Shown: piece by piece, positions 1 through 8,383 of the stretch
Position numbering within the stretch: position 1 is the stretch's first letter
How the letters are laid out: each line of letters begins with the position of its first letter
DNA from: Clostridium acetobutylicum ATCC 824
Lineage (GTDB): Bacteria > Bacillota > Clostridia > Clostridiales > Clostridiaceae
Reading direction: 5' to 3'
Assembly (NCBI RefSeq): GCF_000008765.1
Contig: NC_003030.1
Location: forward strand, 3,382,001 to 3,446,000
Length of the DNA stretch: 64,000 bases
The notes under the pieces: model-generated
Told to the model about the DNA's origin: nothing
What the model saw: only the letters and a program-made list of their open reading frames with translations
The model's database searches: none
Program-made: the position numbers and the translations under genes

Positions 1-213
1 TCTCTCTCCTCCTAAAATAGCATCTTTACCGTATTCTTTTACCTTTTTTAAAGCCTCTTCAACTGTAAGTACTGGTACCACTCTTTTGCAGCCATTGTTT
101 AAAGCAGTTGTAATAACAGAGGTTGCCCTAAGCATATCTATTACAACAGCAGTTTTATTTTTTACCTTTTCTTCTTTTATATCATCAGCAGATATAATCA
201 AATCTATTTTCAA
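1..213 (-). CDS. comB: 2-phosphosulfolactate phosphatase ComB, N-terminal part (cut by window edge)
   Basis: Seventy-one codons are visible, read leftwards from a TTG at 213 and running off the window. An AAGGAG ribosome-binding site (222-227) lies 8 bases upstream of the TTG, and no ATG fits as well. The peptide shows [16 protein letters not shown] near residue 24 and ILGGER at the window edge, both typical of the ComB family, with the metal-binding Asp in VIDMLRA. ComB removes phosphate from 2-phosphosulfolactate in methanogen coenzyme M synthesis. Clostridia carry family members without that pathway, so the true substrate here is unknown. Family membership rests on these N-terminal motifs only. 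Confidence 0.8.
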   Translation of the reverse strand, partial: MKIDLIISADDIKEEKVKNKTAVVIDMLRATSVITTALNNGCKRVVPVLTVEEALKKVKEYGKDAILGGER

Positions 214-290
214 GCTACCCACTCCTTATAATCTTTATAAAAATATTTTACCATTATCTAAATATTTTAATAAATAATTTAACAAAAAAT

Positions 291-335
291 TCTCCATAAA
301 GATGAAATTTTTCTTTGTAATCATCTTTATGGAGA
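291..335 (-). terminator. Rho-independent terminator of the 347-1759 gene
   Basis: The 14-base arms 291-304 and 322-335 (TCTCCATAAAGATG and its complement) are perfect. On the minus strand the stem is followed by ATTTTTTG. It sits 12 bases past the stop of the TcaA-like gene. Confidence 0.85.
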
Positions 336-346
336 TTCATAATTAA

Positions 347-1759
347 TTATTTGACATTTTCAACACTTGCTAGCTGGTAAGCTCCTACTGCATCATTATA
401 TTTAAAGGTATATTTATAGTTAAATTCCTTTTTAGATGTAACATAAGTCTCACCATTATCACTATCTATGTCATACACTTCATGTGTAACTACCGTACCT
501 GATTTACTATCACTACTAAAATCACATGAAACAATATTACACTGCTGATTCATCTCTACTATTTTTTTACTATAAGCATCTTTTATATATGCCTCTTGCT
601 GTTTATAAAGGTCGCTATCTGGGTAGAGATACTTTTGTATAAGCGACATATTATTGTCATTTACAGCTTCTCCAAAGTAAAGAGTATAATCCTGAAGCAA
701 CTGTTTAATCTTCCACTCATTAGAATCCGGTTTATATTTTGAATTAAAGAAATCTAAGTATACTTGTGGCCCATTTATATCATAAGAATACTCTAACTTT
801 TGAATATCACTTTTTATTATTTTTCCATCTTTTTTAATAGTTCCGTATATACTTGTTTTCTTATCAACAGGTCCAATAGTTTTAATATCTTTTATCTTTT
901 TTCCTGTGTCCTTATCACCTATAAATATTTCTGCATCTTTTTCATCACTGTCAATTTTAACGTATTTTAAATCCTTAAGCAGTACAATTGAAATTTTATT
1001 ATTTTTAGTTTTTAGCGTATTAACATTTTTAGAATCAGTTGGGCTTGCATATTTGCCCTTATACACTGCTTTTATGGTATATTTACCTGGCAGAAAAGGC
1101 CCGTATTGTTTATTATCATTATCTTTTGTTACGGTACCAATCTTTTCGTTGTTCAAGTAAATATTTGTTCCCTTAAATTTTGTCTTAACTGTTACATAGG
1201 CTGGCTTTACTATTATTTTATAATTAGGAAAAAATAAATACTTATTTCCTTCACGTTCCATCCTAAAGGCATATGAATTTGATGTAAGTGAAGGGCTGTC
1301 TGCATTTATCGTATCTGCTTCATCATTTAATTCACTTAAGACACTATCTGAATATGACTTATTGCTATTAAAATATTTAATAAGTATATTTGCACTTGCA
1401 TCATCCATTTTGGCATTATTATTTGAATACTCTACTAATTTTTCTATCTTAGCTTTATCTTTCTTTGCTACTGCTTCTTCAAAATTTTTTACTACTTTCG
1501 ATGGATTGGATTGAGTTTTCCCAAAATAAATAAATACTCCAACAAAAATCACTACTACAGCTACCGAAGCTATTGCTATAATCATTTTTTTTGATATACT
1601 CTTCCTTACAGGTGATATTGTCTCAACCTTGCTTTCTTCAGCTTTGATTTTATTTAAAGCTGAAGCTTGACTTTTTTTATCTGTGACACTACTTCCACAT
1701 TTGGGACAGACCTTGTATTCGTCTTCTAACTTATGACCACATTTAGTGCAAAATCTCAT
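347..1759 (-). CDS. Zinc-ribbon membrane protein, TcaA/YvbJ-like
   Basis: A 470-residue protein. It opens with a zinc ribbon made of two CxxC pairs (CTKC at 4-7, CPKC at 18-21), then a linker, one hydrophobic segment (MIIAIASVAVVVIFVGVFIYFG, about residues 59-80 in the middle of a basic flank) and a long extracytoplasmic part with repeated beta-rich modules. This architecture matches Bacillus YvbJ and staphylococcal TcaA, membrane proteins linked to cell-envelope stress. The next gene is a paralogue of the same build. The start ATG has a GGAGG site. The gene ends at a strong terminator. The function is inferred from architecture only. Confidence 0.7.
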   Translation of the reverse strand: MRFCTKCGHKLEDEYKVCPKCGSSVTDKKSQASALNKIKAEESKVETISPVRKSISKKMIIAIASVAVVVIFVGVFIYFGKTQSNPSKVVKNFEEAVAKKDKAKIEKLVEYSNNNAKMDDASANILIKYFNSNKSYSDSVLSELNDEADTINADSPSLTSNSYAFRMEREGNKYLFFPNYKIIVKPAYVTVKTKFKGTNIYLNNEKIGTVTKDNDNKQYGPFLPGKYTIKAVYKGKYASPTDSKNVNTLKTKNNKISIVLLKDLKYVKIDSDEKDAEIFIGDKDTGKKIKDIKTIGPVDKKTSIYGTIKKDGKIIKSDIQKLEYSYDINGPQVYLDFFNSKYKPDSNEWKIKQLLQDYTLYFGEAVNDNNMSLIQKYLYPDSDLYKQQEAYIKDAYSKKIVEMNQQCNIVSCDFSSDSKSGTVVTHEVYDIDSDNGETYVTSKKEFNYKYTFKYNDAVGAYQLASVENVK

Positions 1760-1792
1760 AACTATATTTCCTCCAATAATATATTATAAAAA

Positions 1793-3136
1793 CTACCTAC
1801 TTACACTTTCTAACAGTTTATATACTAGATATGTATTTGTTTTACCATTAAATTTAAAACTATATGAACAATTATATTCTTTTGTTGACTGTACGCCATA
1901 CTTATCCACATTATAAACCTCCTCTGTATTTACAACACCACTCTTACCATCCTGATTGAACTTACATCCAGTAATATTACAGCTTTTAGTTGTTATCTTT
2001 TCATCTTTACTTTGATACTTTTTTACTAAAGCCTTTACTTCATCAGAAAGTTCACTTCCTGGATATATATAAGAATTCATAGCACCCAAGTTACCAGTAT
2101 TTACAGCAACACATTTGAAGACTAAATAGTTTTTGATAAGCTGTTGTACTTGTCCCCCATTAGGATTTGGTACTCCTGGGTATGTAGGAAAATCTAAATA
2201 AAGCTTAGGAGTCTCCTCTTTATTATACTCACCGCCTATCTCCTTTTCTTCACTCTTATACTGCTTACCATTTATAACTGCAACAGCATATATCTTTGTA
2301 TTATTAGTGATAGGTCCTAAAGTTTTAACGTCTTTAATTTTTTTGCCTATATTTTTATTATCTATAAAAACTTCTGCATCCTCATTTTCACTAGTAACAT
2401 TAACATATTTCACAGAATCAATATTCTTTACTTCGGTGTTTTTCGTTGTATCAACCTTAACAACTTTATCTACCTTAGCATAATTTCCTCTGTAAGATTC
2501 CTTTACCGTATAAATTCCAGGCATGTACGGTCCATATGTGTGTGTAAAATCATCACTTGTACTTGTTCCAACTTGTTTATTATTAATATAAATATTAGTA
2601 CCCTTAACTTTGCTTTTAATTGTTATATACGCTGGTTTTACTAATATTTTATAATCAGGAAATATCCCATACTTCTTTTCTGCTGGTTTTAAATTCATAA
2701 AGTATTTCGAGCTTAAATGTGCATCTGAATCACTTGCTAATTTATCTGCCTGACTACTTAACTCTTTAAATAATCCTTTTGAATAATCATGATGATTTTT
2801 AAGATACTGTATAAGAATCTCTATATCATCTTCATTAATGTGTTGTGACTTATTTGAAGATTTTATTAAATTTTTCACTTCACTTCTATCATCTCTACTG
2901 ATTGCTGTTTTGAGTGATTCTACTGCTGTAGCTGGGTTAGATTGCATTTTTGAAAATAAGCTGTGTAGAATAATTAATATTAAACCTATTATAAGTCCCG
3001 TTATTACTAGTTTACTTTTTTTTGAGAAGTTTAGTTTCCTTTGATTTAAGATATTATTTAAAAGCCTATTGCCTTGGGAATTGAAATTAGTACTTTCTTT
3101 TTGCATAGAATCCTCTTCCTTATCCTTTCCACTCAT
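1793..3136 (-). CDS. TcaA/YvbJ-like membrane protein lacking a fused zinc ribbon
   Basis: A 447-residue paralogue of the neighbouring 470-residue protein. Both share the hydrophobic segment (here near residues 43-62) and collinear motifs such as YKILVKPAYITIKSKVKGTN and GPYMPGIYTVK. This copy begins MSGKDKEEDS and has no zinc ribbon. The ribbon lies immediately upstream in another reading frame (3133-3216) whose TGA overlaps this ATG as ATGA. A GAGGTGA site five bases before the ATG supports separate initiation coupled to the upstream ORF. The likely role is envelope related, by family. It probably forms an operon with the 347-1759 gene, 33 bases downstream. Confidence 0.7.
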   Translation of the reverse strand: MSGKDKEEDSMQKESTNFNSQGNRLLNNILNQRKLNFSKKSKLVITGLIIGLILIILHSLFSKMQSNPATAVESLKTAISRDDRSEVKNLIKSSNKSQHINEDDIEILIQYLKNHHDYSKGLFKELSSQADKLASDSDAHLSSKYFMNLKPAEKKYGIFPDYKILVKPAYITIKSKVKGTNIYINNKQVGTSTSDDFTHTYGPYMPGIYTVKESYRGNYAKVDKVVKVDTTKNTEVKNIDSVKYVNVTSENEDAEVFIDNKNIGKKIKDVKTLGPITNNTKIYAVAVINGKQYKSEEKEIGGEYNKEETPKLYLDFPTYPGVPNPNGGQVQQLIKNYLVFKCVAVNTGNLGAMNSYIYPGSELSDEVKALVKKYQSKDEKITTKSCNITGCKFNQDGKSGVVNTEEVYNVDKYGVQSTKEYNCSYSFKFNGKTNTYLVYKLLESVSR

Positions 3137-3216
3137 ATAATCACCTCAGTTCTACAATTAAAGCAAAAATTTTTATTATCTTCTAATTCATTACTACAAT
3201 TAGCACAGAGTTTCAT
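3133..3216 (-). CDS. 27-residue zinc-ribbon micro-ORF, split from the TcaA-like gene
   Basis: This ORF begins with an ATG at 3216 behind GGAAGGAAGG and reads MKLCANCSNELEDNKNFC followed by FNCRTEVII. Its two CxxC pairs are placed exactly as in the fused ribbon of the 347-1759 protein. Its stop TGA overlaps the next ATG (ATGA). It is either a genuine coupled micro-protein that partners the membrane protein, or the result of a frameshift in an ancestral fused gene. Both ORFs have good ribosome-binding sites, which favours real translation of both. Confidence 0.65.
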   Translation of the reverse strand: MKLCANCSNELEDNKNFCFNCRTEVII

Positions 3217-3373
3217 ACTTACCTTCCTTCCAGAGCACCAATTATTATCTAAAGTGCCAATATATATCGTTAAACTTGCGATATTATTAATTATCTTCTA
3301 CATTTTACTATATTTTTTTAATGTAGTAAAATAAACTAATGTAATTTTAGGAATATTGTTCCTTGAGTTACCA

Positions 3374-3424
3374 TAAAAAAGACTTTACATTTGAATTTTC
3401 CATTACAAATGTAAAGCCTTTTTT
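3374..3424 (-). terminator. Terminator of the PucR-type regulator gene
   Basis: Arms 3383-3393 and 3406-3416 (CTTTACATTTG and its complement) are flanked by A and T runs on both sides, so the hairpin can work in both directions. The regulator stop codon lies at its edge. Confidence 0.8.
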
Positions 3425-4361
3425 ATTTATTTTCCTTCCATATTAAAAATGAAATTACAAACACAGCAGCCTCTTTAAAGTTTTTTATATCAAAACCCGT
3501 TTCTTTCTTTAATTTATCAATCCTATATATAAGCGTGTTCCTGTGAATAAATAGTCTTTTAGCAGTATTGCTTATATTAAGTCCATTTTTAACAAATTCA
3601 TCAATTGTATTTAGCATTTCTGAGTCAAGCTCATCGAATTTATCCTTAAACTTATACATTATTTTTTTCTTTAAATTATTGTCCATATAATAGGCCATTC
3701 TCTCTAGAAAAAGTTTATTATAATCAATAACCTCTTCCTTAAGGGAAAACCTTCTAAATAAAACTAATGCCTCTATTGCATTATCATAAGCCTGCTTCAA
3801 ATTAAAATTATCTTTTGAAATTTCGCTAAAACTTACAACACACTTGCAAAATAAGTTTGATATAATTGCCTCTCTCATACTAACAGCATGGTCATATACA
3901 TCTTCAAAGTCTCCAATAATTATAATATCTGATTTATATACCATAGTTATAATATCACTACTAGTGTACATTTGATTTACTATATTAAGTCCATCATATA
4001 CATTTGAGTTTAACCTTACAATAAAAAGCACTGGGCTACCAACAAACATATTATTCAGTATTTTATTCTGCTCTAGGTCTTCTTCTTCAAGAAGCTTTTG
4101 AATATTTTTGTATCTCCTTGAACATATCTCATTGTATTTATTTTCTATTGAATACATAAGTAATTTCACACATGCCTTAAAGCTTTTATCTAACCTTAAA
4201 ACAAATCTATCATAACCTAAGTTCAATGGATAGTACACATTGCTATGGCTCTCAACATAAGAATTGCTTTTATATATTAAGCTCCCATCCTCGGTTGATA
4301 TTTCAAATTCTATACCAGACCTATTTTCCAGTTCATTAAGAAATGTATTTAACTCTTTCAT
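3423..4361 (-). CDS. PucR/CdaR-type transcriptional regulator
   Basis: 312 residues from the ATG at 4361, which has GAGGTG five bases upstream; a GTG two codons earlier overlaps that site and is less likely. The C-terminal 60 residues carry a PucR-family helix-turn-helix (NISNTAKRLFIHRNTLIYRI), preceded by a GGDEF-like alpha/beta region. Proteins of this type control carbohydrate or purine use. The gene follows the sugar ABC ATPase by 13 bases, so the two are almost certainly co-transcribed, and the regulator probably responds to a carbohydrate-derived signal. The ligand is unknown. A hairpin terminator follows. Confidence 0.75.
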   Translation of the reverse strand: MKELNTFLNELENRSGIEFEISTEDGSLIYKSNSYVESHSNVYYPLNLGYDRFVLRLDKSFKACVKLLMYSIENKYNEICSRRYKNIQKLLEEEDLEQNKILNNMFVGSPVLFIVRLNSNVYDGLNIVNQMYTSSDIITMVYKSDIIIIGDFEDVYDHAVSMREAIISNLFCKCVVSFSEISKDNFNLKQAYDNAIEALVLFRRFSLKEEVIDYNKLFLERMAYYMDNNLKKKIMYKFKDKFDELDSEMLNTIDEFVKNGLNISNTAKRLFIHRNTLIYRIDKLKKETGFDIKNFKEAAVFVISFLIWKENK

Positions 4362-4374
4362 ATTCACCTCTTAA

Positions 4375-5484
4375 TTATAATATAGTTTCTTCCGTTTCTT
4401 TATCAAACACATGAAGTTTGTTAATATTTATTCCAATTTTAATTTCGTCTCCTGCTTTTGAAGTAGATGCACCATTAACCCTCACTATAAAATTAGCCTT
4501 GCCCTTTGCAAGATGTATATATGTTTCAGCACCCATAAGTTCAGTAACCTCTACTTTTGCATTGATTATTGCGTCCTTATGCTTTTGAAGAAATTCAGGA
4601 CTTTCATCCATATTTTCAGGCCTTATACCTAAAATAACTTCTTTATTAATATAACCATTTTCTTTAAGTATTTTACTGATATCACCTGAAACAGGAATTT
4701 CTTGTCCTTCAACTGATACCATAATTTTTCCGCTATCTTCAGTCACCTTAGAATCAACAAAATTCATTTGAGGACTTCCAATAAAACCTGCAACAAACAT
4801 ATTCTTTGGCTTTTCATATATATTTTGTGGAGTATCAACCTGCTGAATAACTCCATCCTTCATAACTACTATTCTAGTTCCTAAAGTCATAGCCTCTGTC
4901 TGATCATGAGTAACATATATAAATGTATTTTGTAGATCCTTGTGAAGCTTGGCTATTTCAGTTCTCATTTGAACTCTAAGTTTTGCATCCAAATTTGATA
5001 GAGGTTCATCCATAAGAAATACCTTAGGTTCCCTTACTATCGCTCTTCCCATAGCAACTCTCTGTCTTTGTCCTCCTGATAGTGCCTTCGGTTTTCTATC
5101 GAGAAGGTGTGCTATATCTAAAATCTCTGCTGCTTTTTTAACTTTCTCATCTATAACATCTTTGGGTGTTTTTCTTAGTTTTAGCCCAAAAGCCATATTT
5201 TCATAAACAGTCATGTGAGGATATAAAGCATAGTTTTGGAACACCATAGCAATATCTCTATCCTTTGGGGAAACATCATTAACTACTCTTCCACCTATTG
5301 TTAGTTCTCCCTTAGTTATCTCTTCAAGTCCTGCTATCATCCTAAGCGTAGTTGACTTACCACAACCGGAAGGTCCTACAAATACAATAAATTCCTTATC
5401 CGCAACGTCAAGATTGAAATCCTTAACCGCAGTAACATTACCATCATAAACTTTATAAATGTGCTTTAAAGATAAATCTGCCAT
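4375..5484 (-). CDS. msmX: Multiple-sugar ABC transporter ATPase, MsmX/UgpC type
   Basis: 369 residues with all ATPase motifs: Walker A GPSGCGKST near 38, Q-loop, signature LSGGQRQRVAMGRA near 135, Walker B VFLMDEPLSNLDAK and the switch His in YVTHDQTEAMTL. The C-terminal third is the TOBE regulatory region of MalK-like proteins. It energises sugar uptake from the cytoplasmic face of the membrane. No permease or binding-protein gene is nearby. That is the usual situation for MsmX, one ATPase that serves several carbohydrate importers. The start ATG has an AGGGGGAG site. The linked PucR-type regulator suggests carbohydrate control. Confidence 0.9.
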   Translation of the reverse strand: MADLSLKHIYKVYDGNVTAVKDFNLDVADKEFIVFVGPSGCGKSTTLRMIAGLEEITKGELTIGGRVVNDVSPKDRDIAMVFQNYALYPHMTVYENMAFGLKLRKTPKDVIDEKVKKAAEILDIAHLLDRKPKALSGGQRQRVAMGRAIVREPKVFLMDEPLSNLDAKLRVQMRTEIAKLHKDLQNTFIYVTHDQTEAMTLGTRIVVMKDGVIQQVDTPQNIYEKPKNMFVAGFIGSPQMNFVDSKVTEDSGKIMVSVEGQEIPVSGDISKILKENGYINKEVILGIRPENMDESPEFLQKHKDAIINAKVEVTELMGAETYIHLAKGKANFIVRVNGASTSKAGDEIKIGININKLHVFDKETEETIL

Positions 5485-5563
5485 ACTAACTCCCCCTAGT
5501 TTTGTATTATACTTACATTGTAGTTTATAAAGATATGTTTATCCATGCATGAATTTCACAAAT

Positions 5564-6538
5564 TTATATCCACTTATTTGTAGAAAAATACAAACCTTGA
5601 TATAGATTATTTTTCCTCATACTATTATCTATAGAATTAAGAACTTCCCACTTCTTAAGACTCCATTTAGGTTCAATAAGTAAGTCCCTAGGTGCATCAC
5701 CTGTAAGCCTATGTATTACAATATTTTGAGGAAGCATAGTTATAGCTCTGCAAACAGTTTCTACATACTCCTCCTCACTCATGAAAGTTAATTGTCCATT
5801 ATTATAAAGTTCCACTAATGGAGTTCCCCTCATTAAGTGAAGTAAGTGTATCTTTATCCCTTGAACCTCTTTATGCGCTACATAATCTATGGTTGAAAGC
5901 ATATCCTTTGGTTTTTCTCCTGGCAATCCAAATATAGTATGAACCACCACATCTATTTTTCTCTCTCGAAGTTTTTTTACAGCATCATCAAATACGATAG
6001 TATCATATCCTCTATTTATTACTTTCGCTACTTTATCATTAGCTGTCTGAAGCCCAAGTTCCACCCAAACATAAATTCTTTTGCTAAATTCCTGTATTAA
6101 ATCTAAAACCTCTTCACTCAAACAATCTGGCCTAGTTGCAATTGCAAGGCCAACAACTCCATCCTTACTTATTGCCTCACTATATTTTTCTCTAAGCACC
6201 TTAATTGGGGCATAGGTATTTGTGTATGCCTGAAAATAGGCTATGTACTTACCATTCTTCCACTTGTTTTTCATCATATCCTTTATATCCTCAAATTGCG
6301 TTGATATGGAAAACTTTCTATTACCCGCAAAATCTCCAGATCCCCTTTCACTGCAAAACATGCAGCCACCTCTACTTATAGTGCCATCTCTATTAGGGCA
6401 AGAAAATCCTGCATCTAAAGATATCTTAAATACCTTATCCTGAAATTTTTCTCTTAAAAAATAATTTAAACTGTAATAGGGCTTATCTCCCCATCTTTTC
6501 TTTACTTGTTCATTTTTATCTTCCTTCACCTTTATCAC
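5564..6538 (-). CDS. Radical SAM protein, YtqA family
   Basis: 324 residues starting at a GTG behind AAAGGGTGAGG. The cluster-binding cysteines lie in a spread motif near residues 47-63 (CPNRDGTISRGGCMFC), as in the YtqA/TIGR01212 group rather than the compact CxxxCxxC. Downstream motifs VWVELGLQTAND and VVHTIFGLPGE are typical of Elp3-like radical SAM enzymes. The enzyme should use a 4Fe-4S cluster and S-adenosylmethionine. Family members have been linked to RNA modification, but the substrate is not visible from sequence. It appears monocistronic. Confidence 0.85.
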   Translation of the reverse strand: MIKVKEDKNEQVKKRWGDKPYYSLNYFLREKFQDKVFKISLDAGFSCPNRDGTISRGGCMFCSERGSGDFAGNRKFSISTQFEDIKDMMKNKWKNGKYIAYFQAYTNTYAPIKVLREKYSEAISKDGVVGLAIATRPDCLSEEVLDLIQEFSKRIYVWVELGLQTANDKVAKVINRGYDTIVFDDAVKKLRERKIDVVVHTIFGLPGEKPKDMLSTIDYVAHKEVQGIKIHLLHLMRGTPLVELYNNGQLTFMSEEEYVETVCRAITMLPQNIVIHRLTGDAPRDLLIEPKWSLKKWEVLNSIDNSMRKNNLYQGLYFSTNKWI

Positions 6539-6596
6539 ACCTCACCCTTTATTTCTTCAGCTTTACCTTATATGTACCTATATTAGTATTGTTTCA

Positions 6597-7049
6597 CTAT
6601 AATTTACTTTTGCTCATCTTTTCTACTAAACCCTTTAAACATTTTAAAAGATTATTTATGTCCTCTTCTTTCATACCATGTAAAAAATCAAATAAAAATG
6701 TTCCACTGGATTCCTTGTCCATATCTTCTATAAGCTTTTTTCCGCTCTCTGTCAAAAAAACTCTGCTTATTCTTCTATCATTTTTATCTCTTATTTTTTC
6801 TACAAGTCCTTTATTCTCAAGTCTAGTTATTCTTTCGGAAACTGTGTTTGGAGAGTTATTTATATTCTTTGCTATCTCACCAACAGTAGGTGCTATATCA
6901 ACTATAAGCTCATTTATTTCTATAAGAAGCTGAAATTGCTCCAGGCTTAAATCATATTTTTTAGATAACTTATAATATTTTTCACGTATTAATAAATCTA
7001 TTTGTTTTCTGCATTTTATAATATCTTCAATTTTTTGTTTCTTATTCAT
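6597..7049 (-). CDS. MarR-family transcriptional regulator
   Basis: 150 residues. The ATG at 7049 is chosen because a GGAGG site lies five bases upstream; an in-frame TTG at 7061 overlaps that site. The centre holds a winged-helix (TVGEIAKNINNSPNTVSERI followed by RLENKGLVEKI and the wing RDKNDRRISRVFLTESG). A perfect 18-base inverted repeat (7061-7101) ends at the ribosome-binding region and is the obvious autoregulatory operator. The target beyond itself is unknown; the upstream lipoprotein gene is a possibility. Confidence 0.85.
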   Translation of the reverse strand: MNKKQKIEDIIKCRKQIDLLIREKYYKLSKKYDLSLEQFQLLIEINELIVDIAPTVGEIAKNINNSPNTVSERITRLENKGLVEKIRDKNDRRISRVFLTESGKKLIEDMDKESSGTFLFDFLHGMKEEDINNLLKCLKGLVEKMSKSKL

Positions 7050-7060
7050 ATTTTCCTCCA

Positions 7061-7101
7061 AAATAAATCGTGTAACGATATTTTCGTTACACGATTTATT
7101 T
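7061..7101 (-). promoter_or_regulatory. Perfect palindrome: MarR operator and/or hairpin
   Basis: Arms 7061-7078 and 7084-7101 are perfect complements (core TCGTTACACGA) around a 5-base loop. The site abuts the ribosome-binding site of the MarR gene. On the minus strand it also lies after the lipoprotein gene and ends in TTTATTTT, so it could double as that gene's transcription end. Confidence 0.75.
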
Positions 7102-7122
7102 TATAGTCTATTATATTTTCCG

Positions 7123-8214
7123 TCAACTTTTTCCTTTAGCCTTACTTACCTTATAAGTTTTTAAATTCACTCTCCACTGTCCTGCCTTATCCTTAGATTT
7201 AGGTTCATTAGCATTTCTAGGCTTACTATCAAAAATTAAATATTTCTCATCAAACTTTACAAGTGTTAAATCGAACTTATCAGCTGGAAACTTTTTATCT
7301 ACTTGTTTGGATACCAAATCTCCTGATTGAGCTTCATACATTTTTATTCTCATACTATTGTTTTCAAGACATTGAACGGCAATAATTCCATCATCATTAG
7401 AATAAGCTATATCTTTAACCTGAGCATTTTTGTATACATCTATAACTTTAATTGATTTTGCAGCTACTTGAAAAGGCTGACTCTCATCACTTAAGCTTTG
7501 ATCACTTTGACTTTGGGAAGCATTTTGGCCATTTCCACCATTTCCACCACCTTGCTGCTCAAGATCTTGTATTTCACATACACCAATAAGCGGGTTAGCT
7601 CCAGCTGTAGATATAATAGCCATATTTCCATCATTAGAAGCACTTAAAAAACTGAATCCATCCTTTGATACCTTAATTTTGTCTATTTTTAATGGATCAC
7701 CTTTAGAAAAATAGTATTCTGGCACTCCCACTAAATTTATTAATATATTGCTTTTTGCCTCATCTTTAATTTTAACCATCAAATTTCTTTTATATTGAAA
7801 TACTTCTTTATCACTAGTACTAGATATTTTTTCTATCAAATATTTACCCTTGCTCTTTTTTATCTTAAAAATATCCGTATCAATACTTGTGTAGGGTGAA
7901 TTTTGATCTGATCTAATCACATTAACTCTTATATTTGCAGTTGTTCCCATTTCTGTAGTATCCATTATTTTATAAGAGGTTATTTTAAGAGCAGATTGCT
8001 GCGAACCGCTAGCTTCCTTTTTAAGACTTTTACCGTATAGCTGCTGCATTTTTGAAAAATCATTATTCGTGTATGCTGTCATATACTTATTAACAGTTGC
8101 TATTGCCTTGTTCATCTGAAATTCATTTATGTTGGTTAATTTCTCATTTTTTGTACAACTAGTACTGGTAAATACAATTAATAAAATACAAATATAACTG
8201 AAGAATCTTTTCAT
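7123..8214 (-). CDS. Lipoprotein of unknown function
   Basis: 363 residues from the ATG at 8214, which has a GGGGGA site; an in-frame TTG five codons upstream overlaps that site. The N-terminus MKRFFSYICILLIVFTSTSC is a lipoprotein signal peptide with Cys20 as the lipid attachment site. The mature part has a domain of about 100 residues resembling NTF2-like folds (TVNKYMTAYTNNDFSKMQQLY), a Gly/Asn/Gln/Ser-rich low-complexity linker (GGGNGGNGQNASQSQSDQS), then a beta-rich region that mentions no known motif. It should be anchored on the outer face of the membrane. I do not recognise a specific family. Confidence 0.6.
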   Translation of the reverse strand: MKRFFSYICILLIVFTSTSCTKNEKLTNINEFQMNKAIATVNKYMTAYTNNDFSKMQQLYGKSLKKEASGSQQSALKITSYKIMDTTEMGTTANIRVNVIRSDQNSPYTSIDTDIFKIKKSKGKYLIEKISSTSDKEVFQYKRNLMVKIKDEAKSNILINLVGVPEYYFSKGDPLKIDKIKVSKDGFSFLSASNDGNMAIISTAGANPLIGVCEIQDLEQQGGGNGGNGQNASQSQSDQSLSDESQPFQVAAKSIKVIDVYKNAQVKDIAYSNDDGIIAVQCLENNSMRIKMYEAQSGDLVSKQVDKKFPADKFDLTLVKFDEKYLIFDSKPRNANEPKSKDKAGQWRVNLKTYKVSKAKGKS

Positions 8215-8383
8215 AAATAATTCCCCCAATATGTCATTTCCTCATTATAGTTTGCTCAATTTTCTCAAACATAGTCATTGTTTTTTGATAAAAAGTACTA
8301 TAATAAAAAATTTTTAATTATATATATAATAATAAGCTAACTCATAAAATAACTTAGGTTACTTAATGATATGGGGGATTTTT

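Noticed and set aside
86-277. 63-residue plus-strand ORF at the window start
   Set aside because: It overlaps the comB start on the other strand, which has clear family motifs and a ribosome-binding site.
906-1160. 84-residue plus-strand ORF
   Set aside because: It is antisense to the TcaA-like gene with no ribosome-binding site and no recognisable domain. Other antisense frames in the window were rejected for the same reason.
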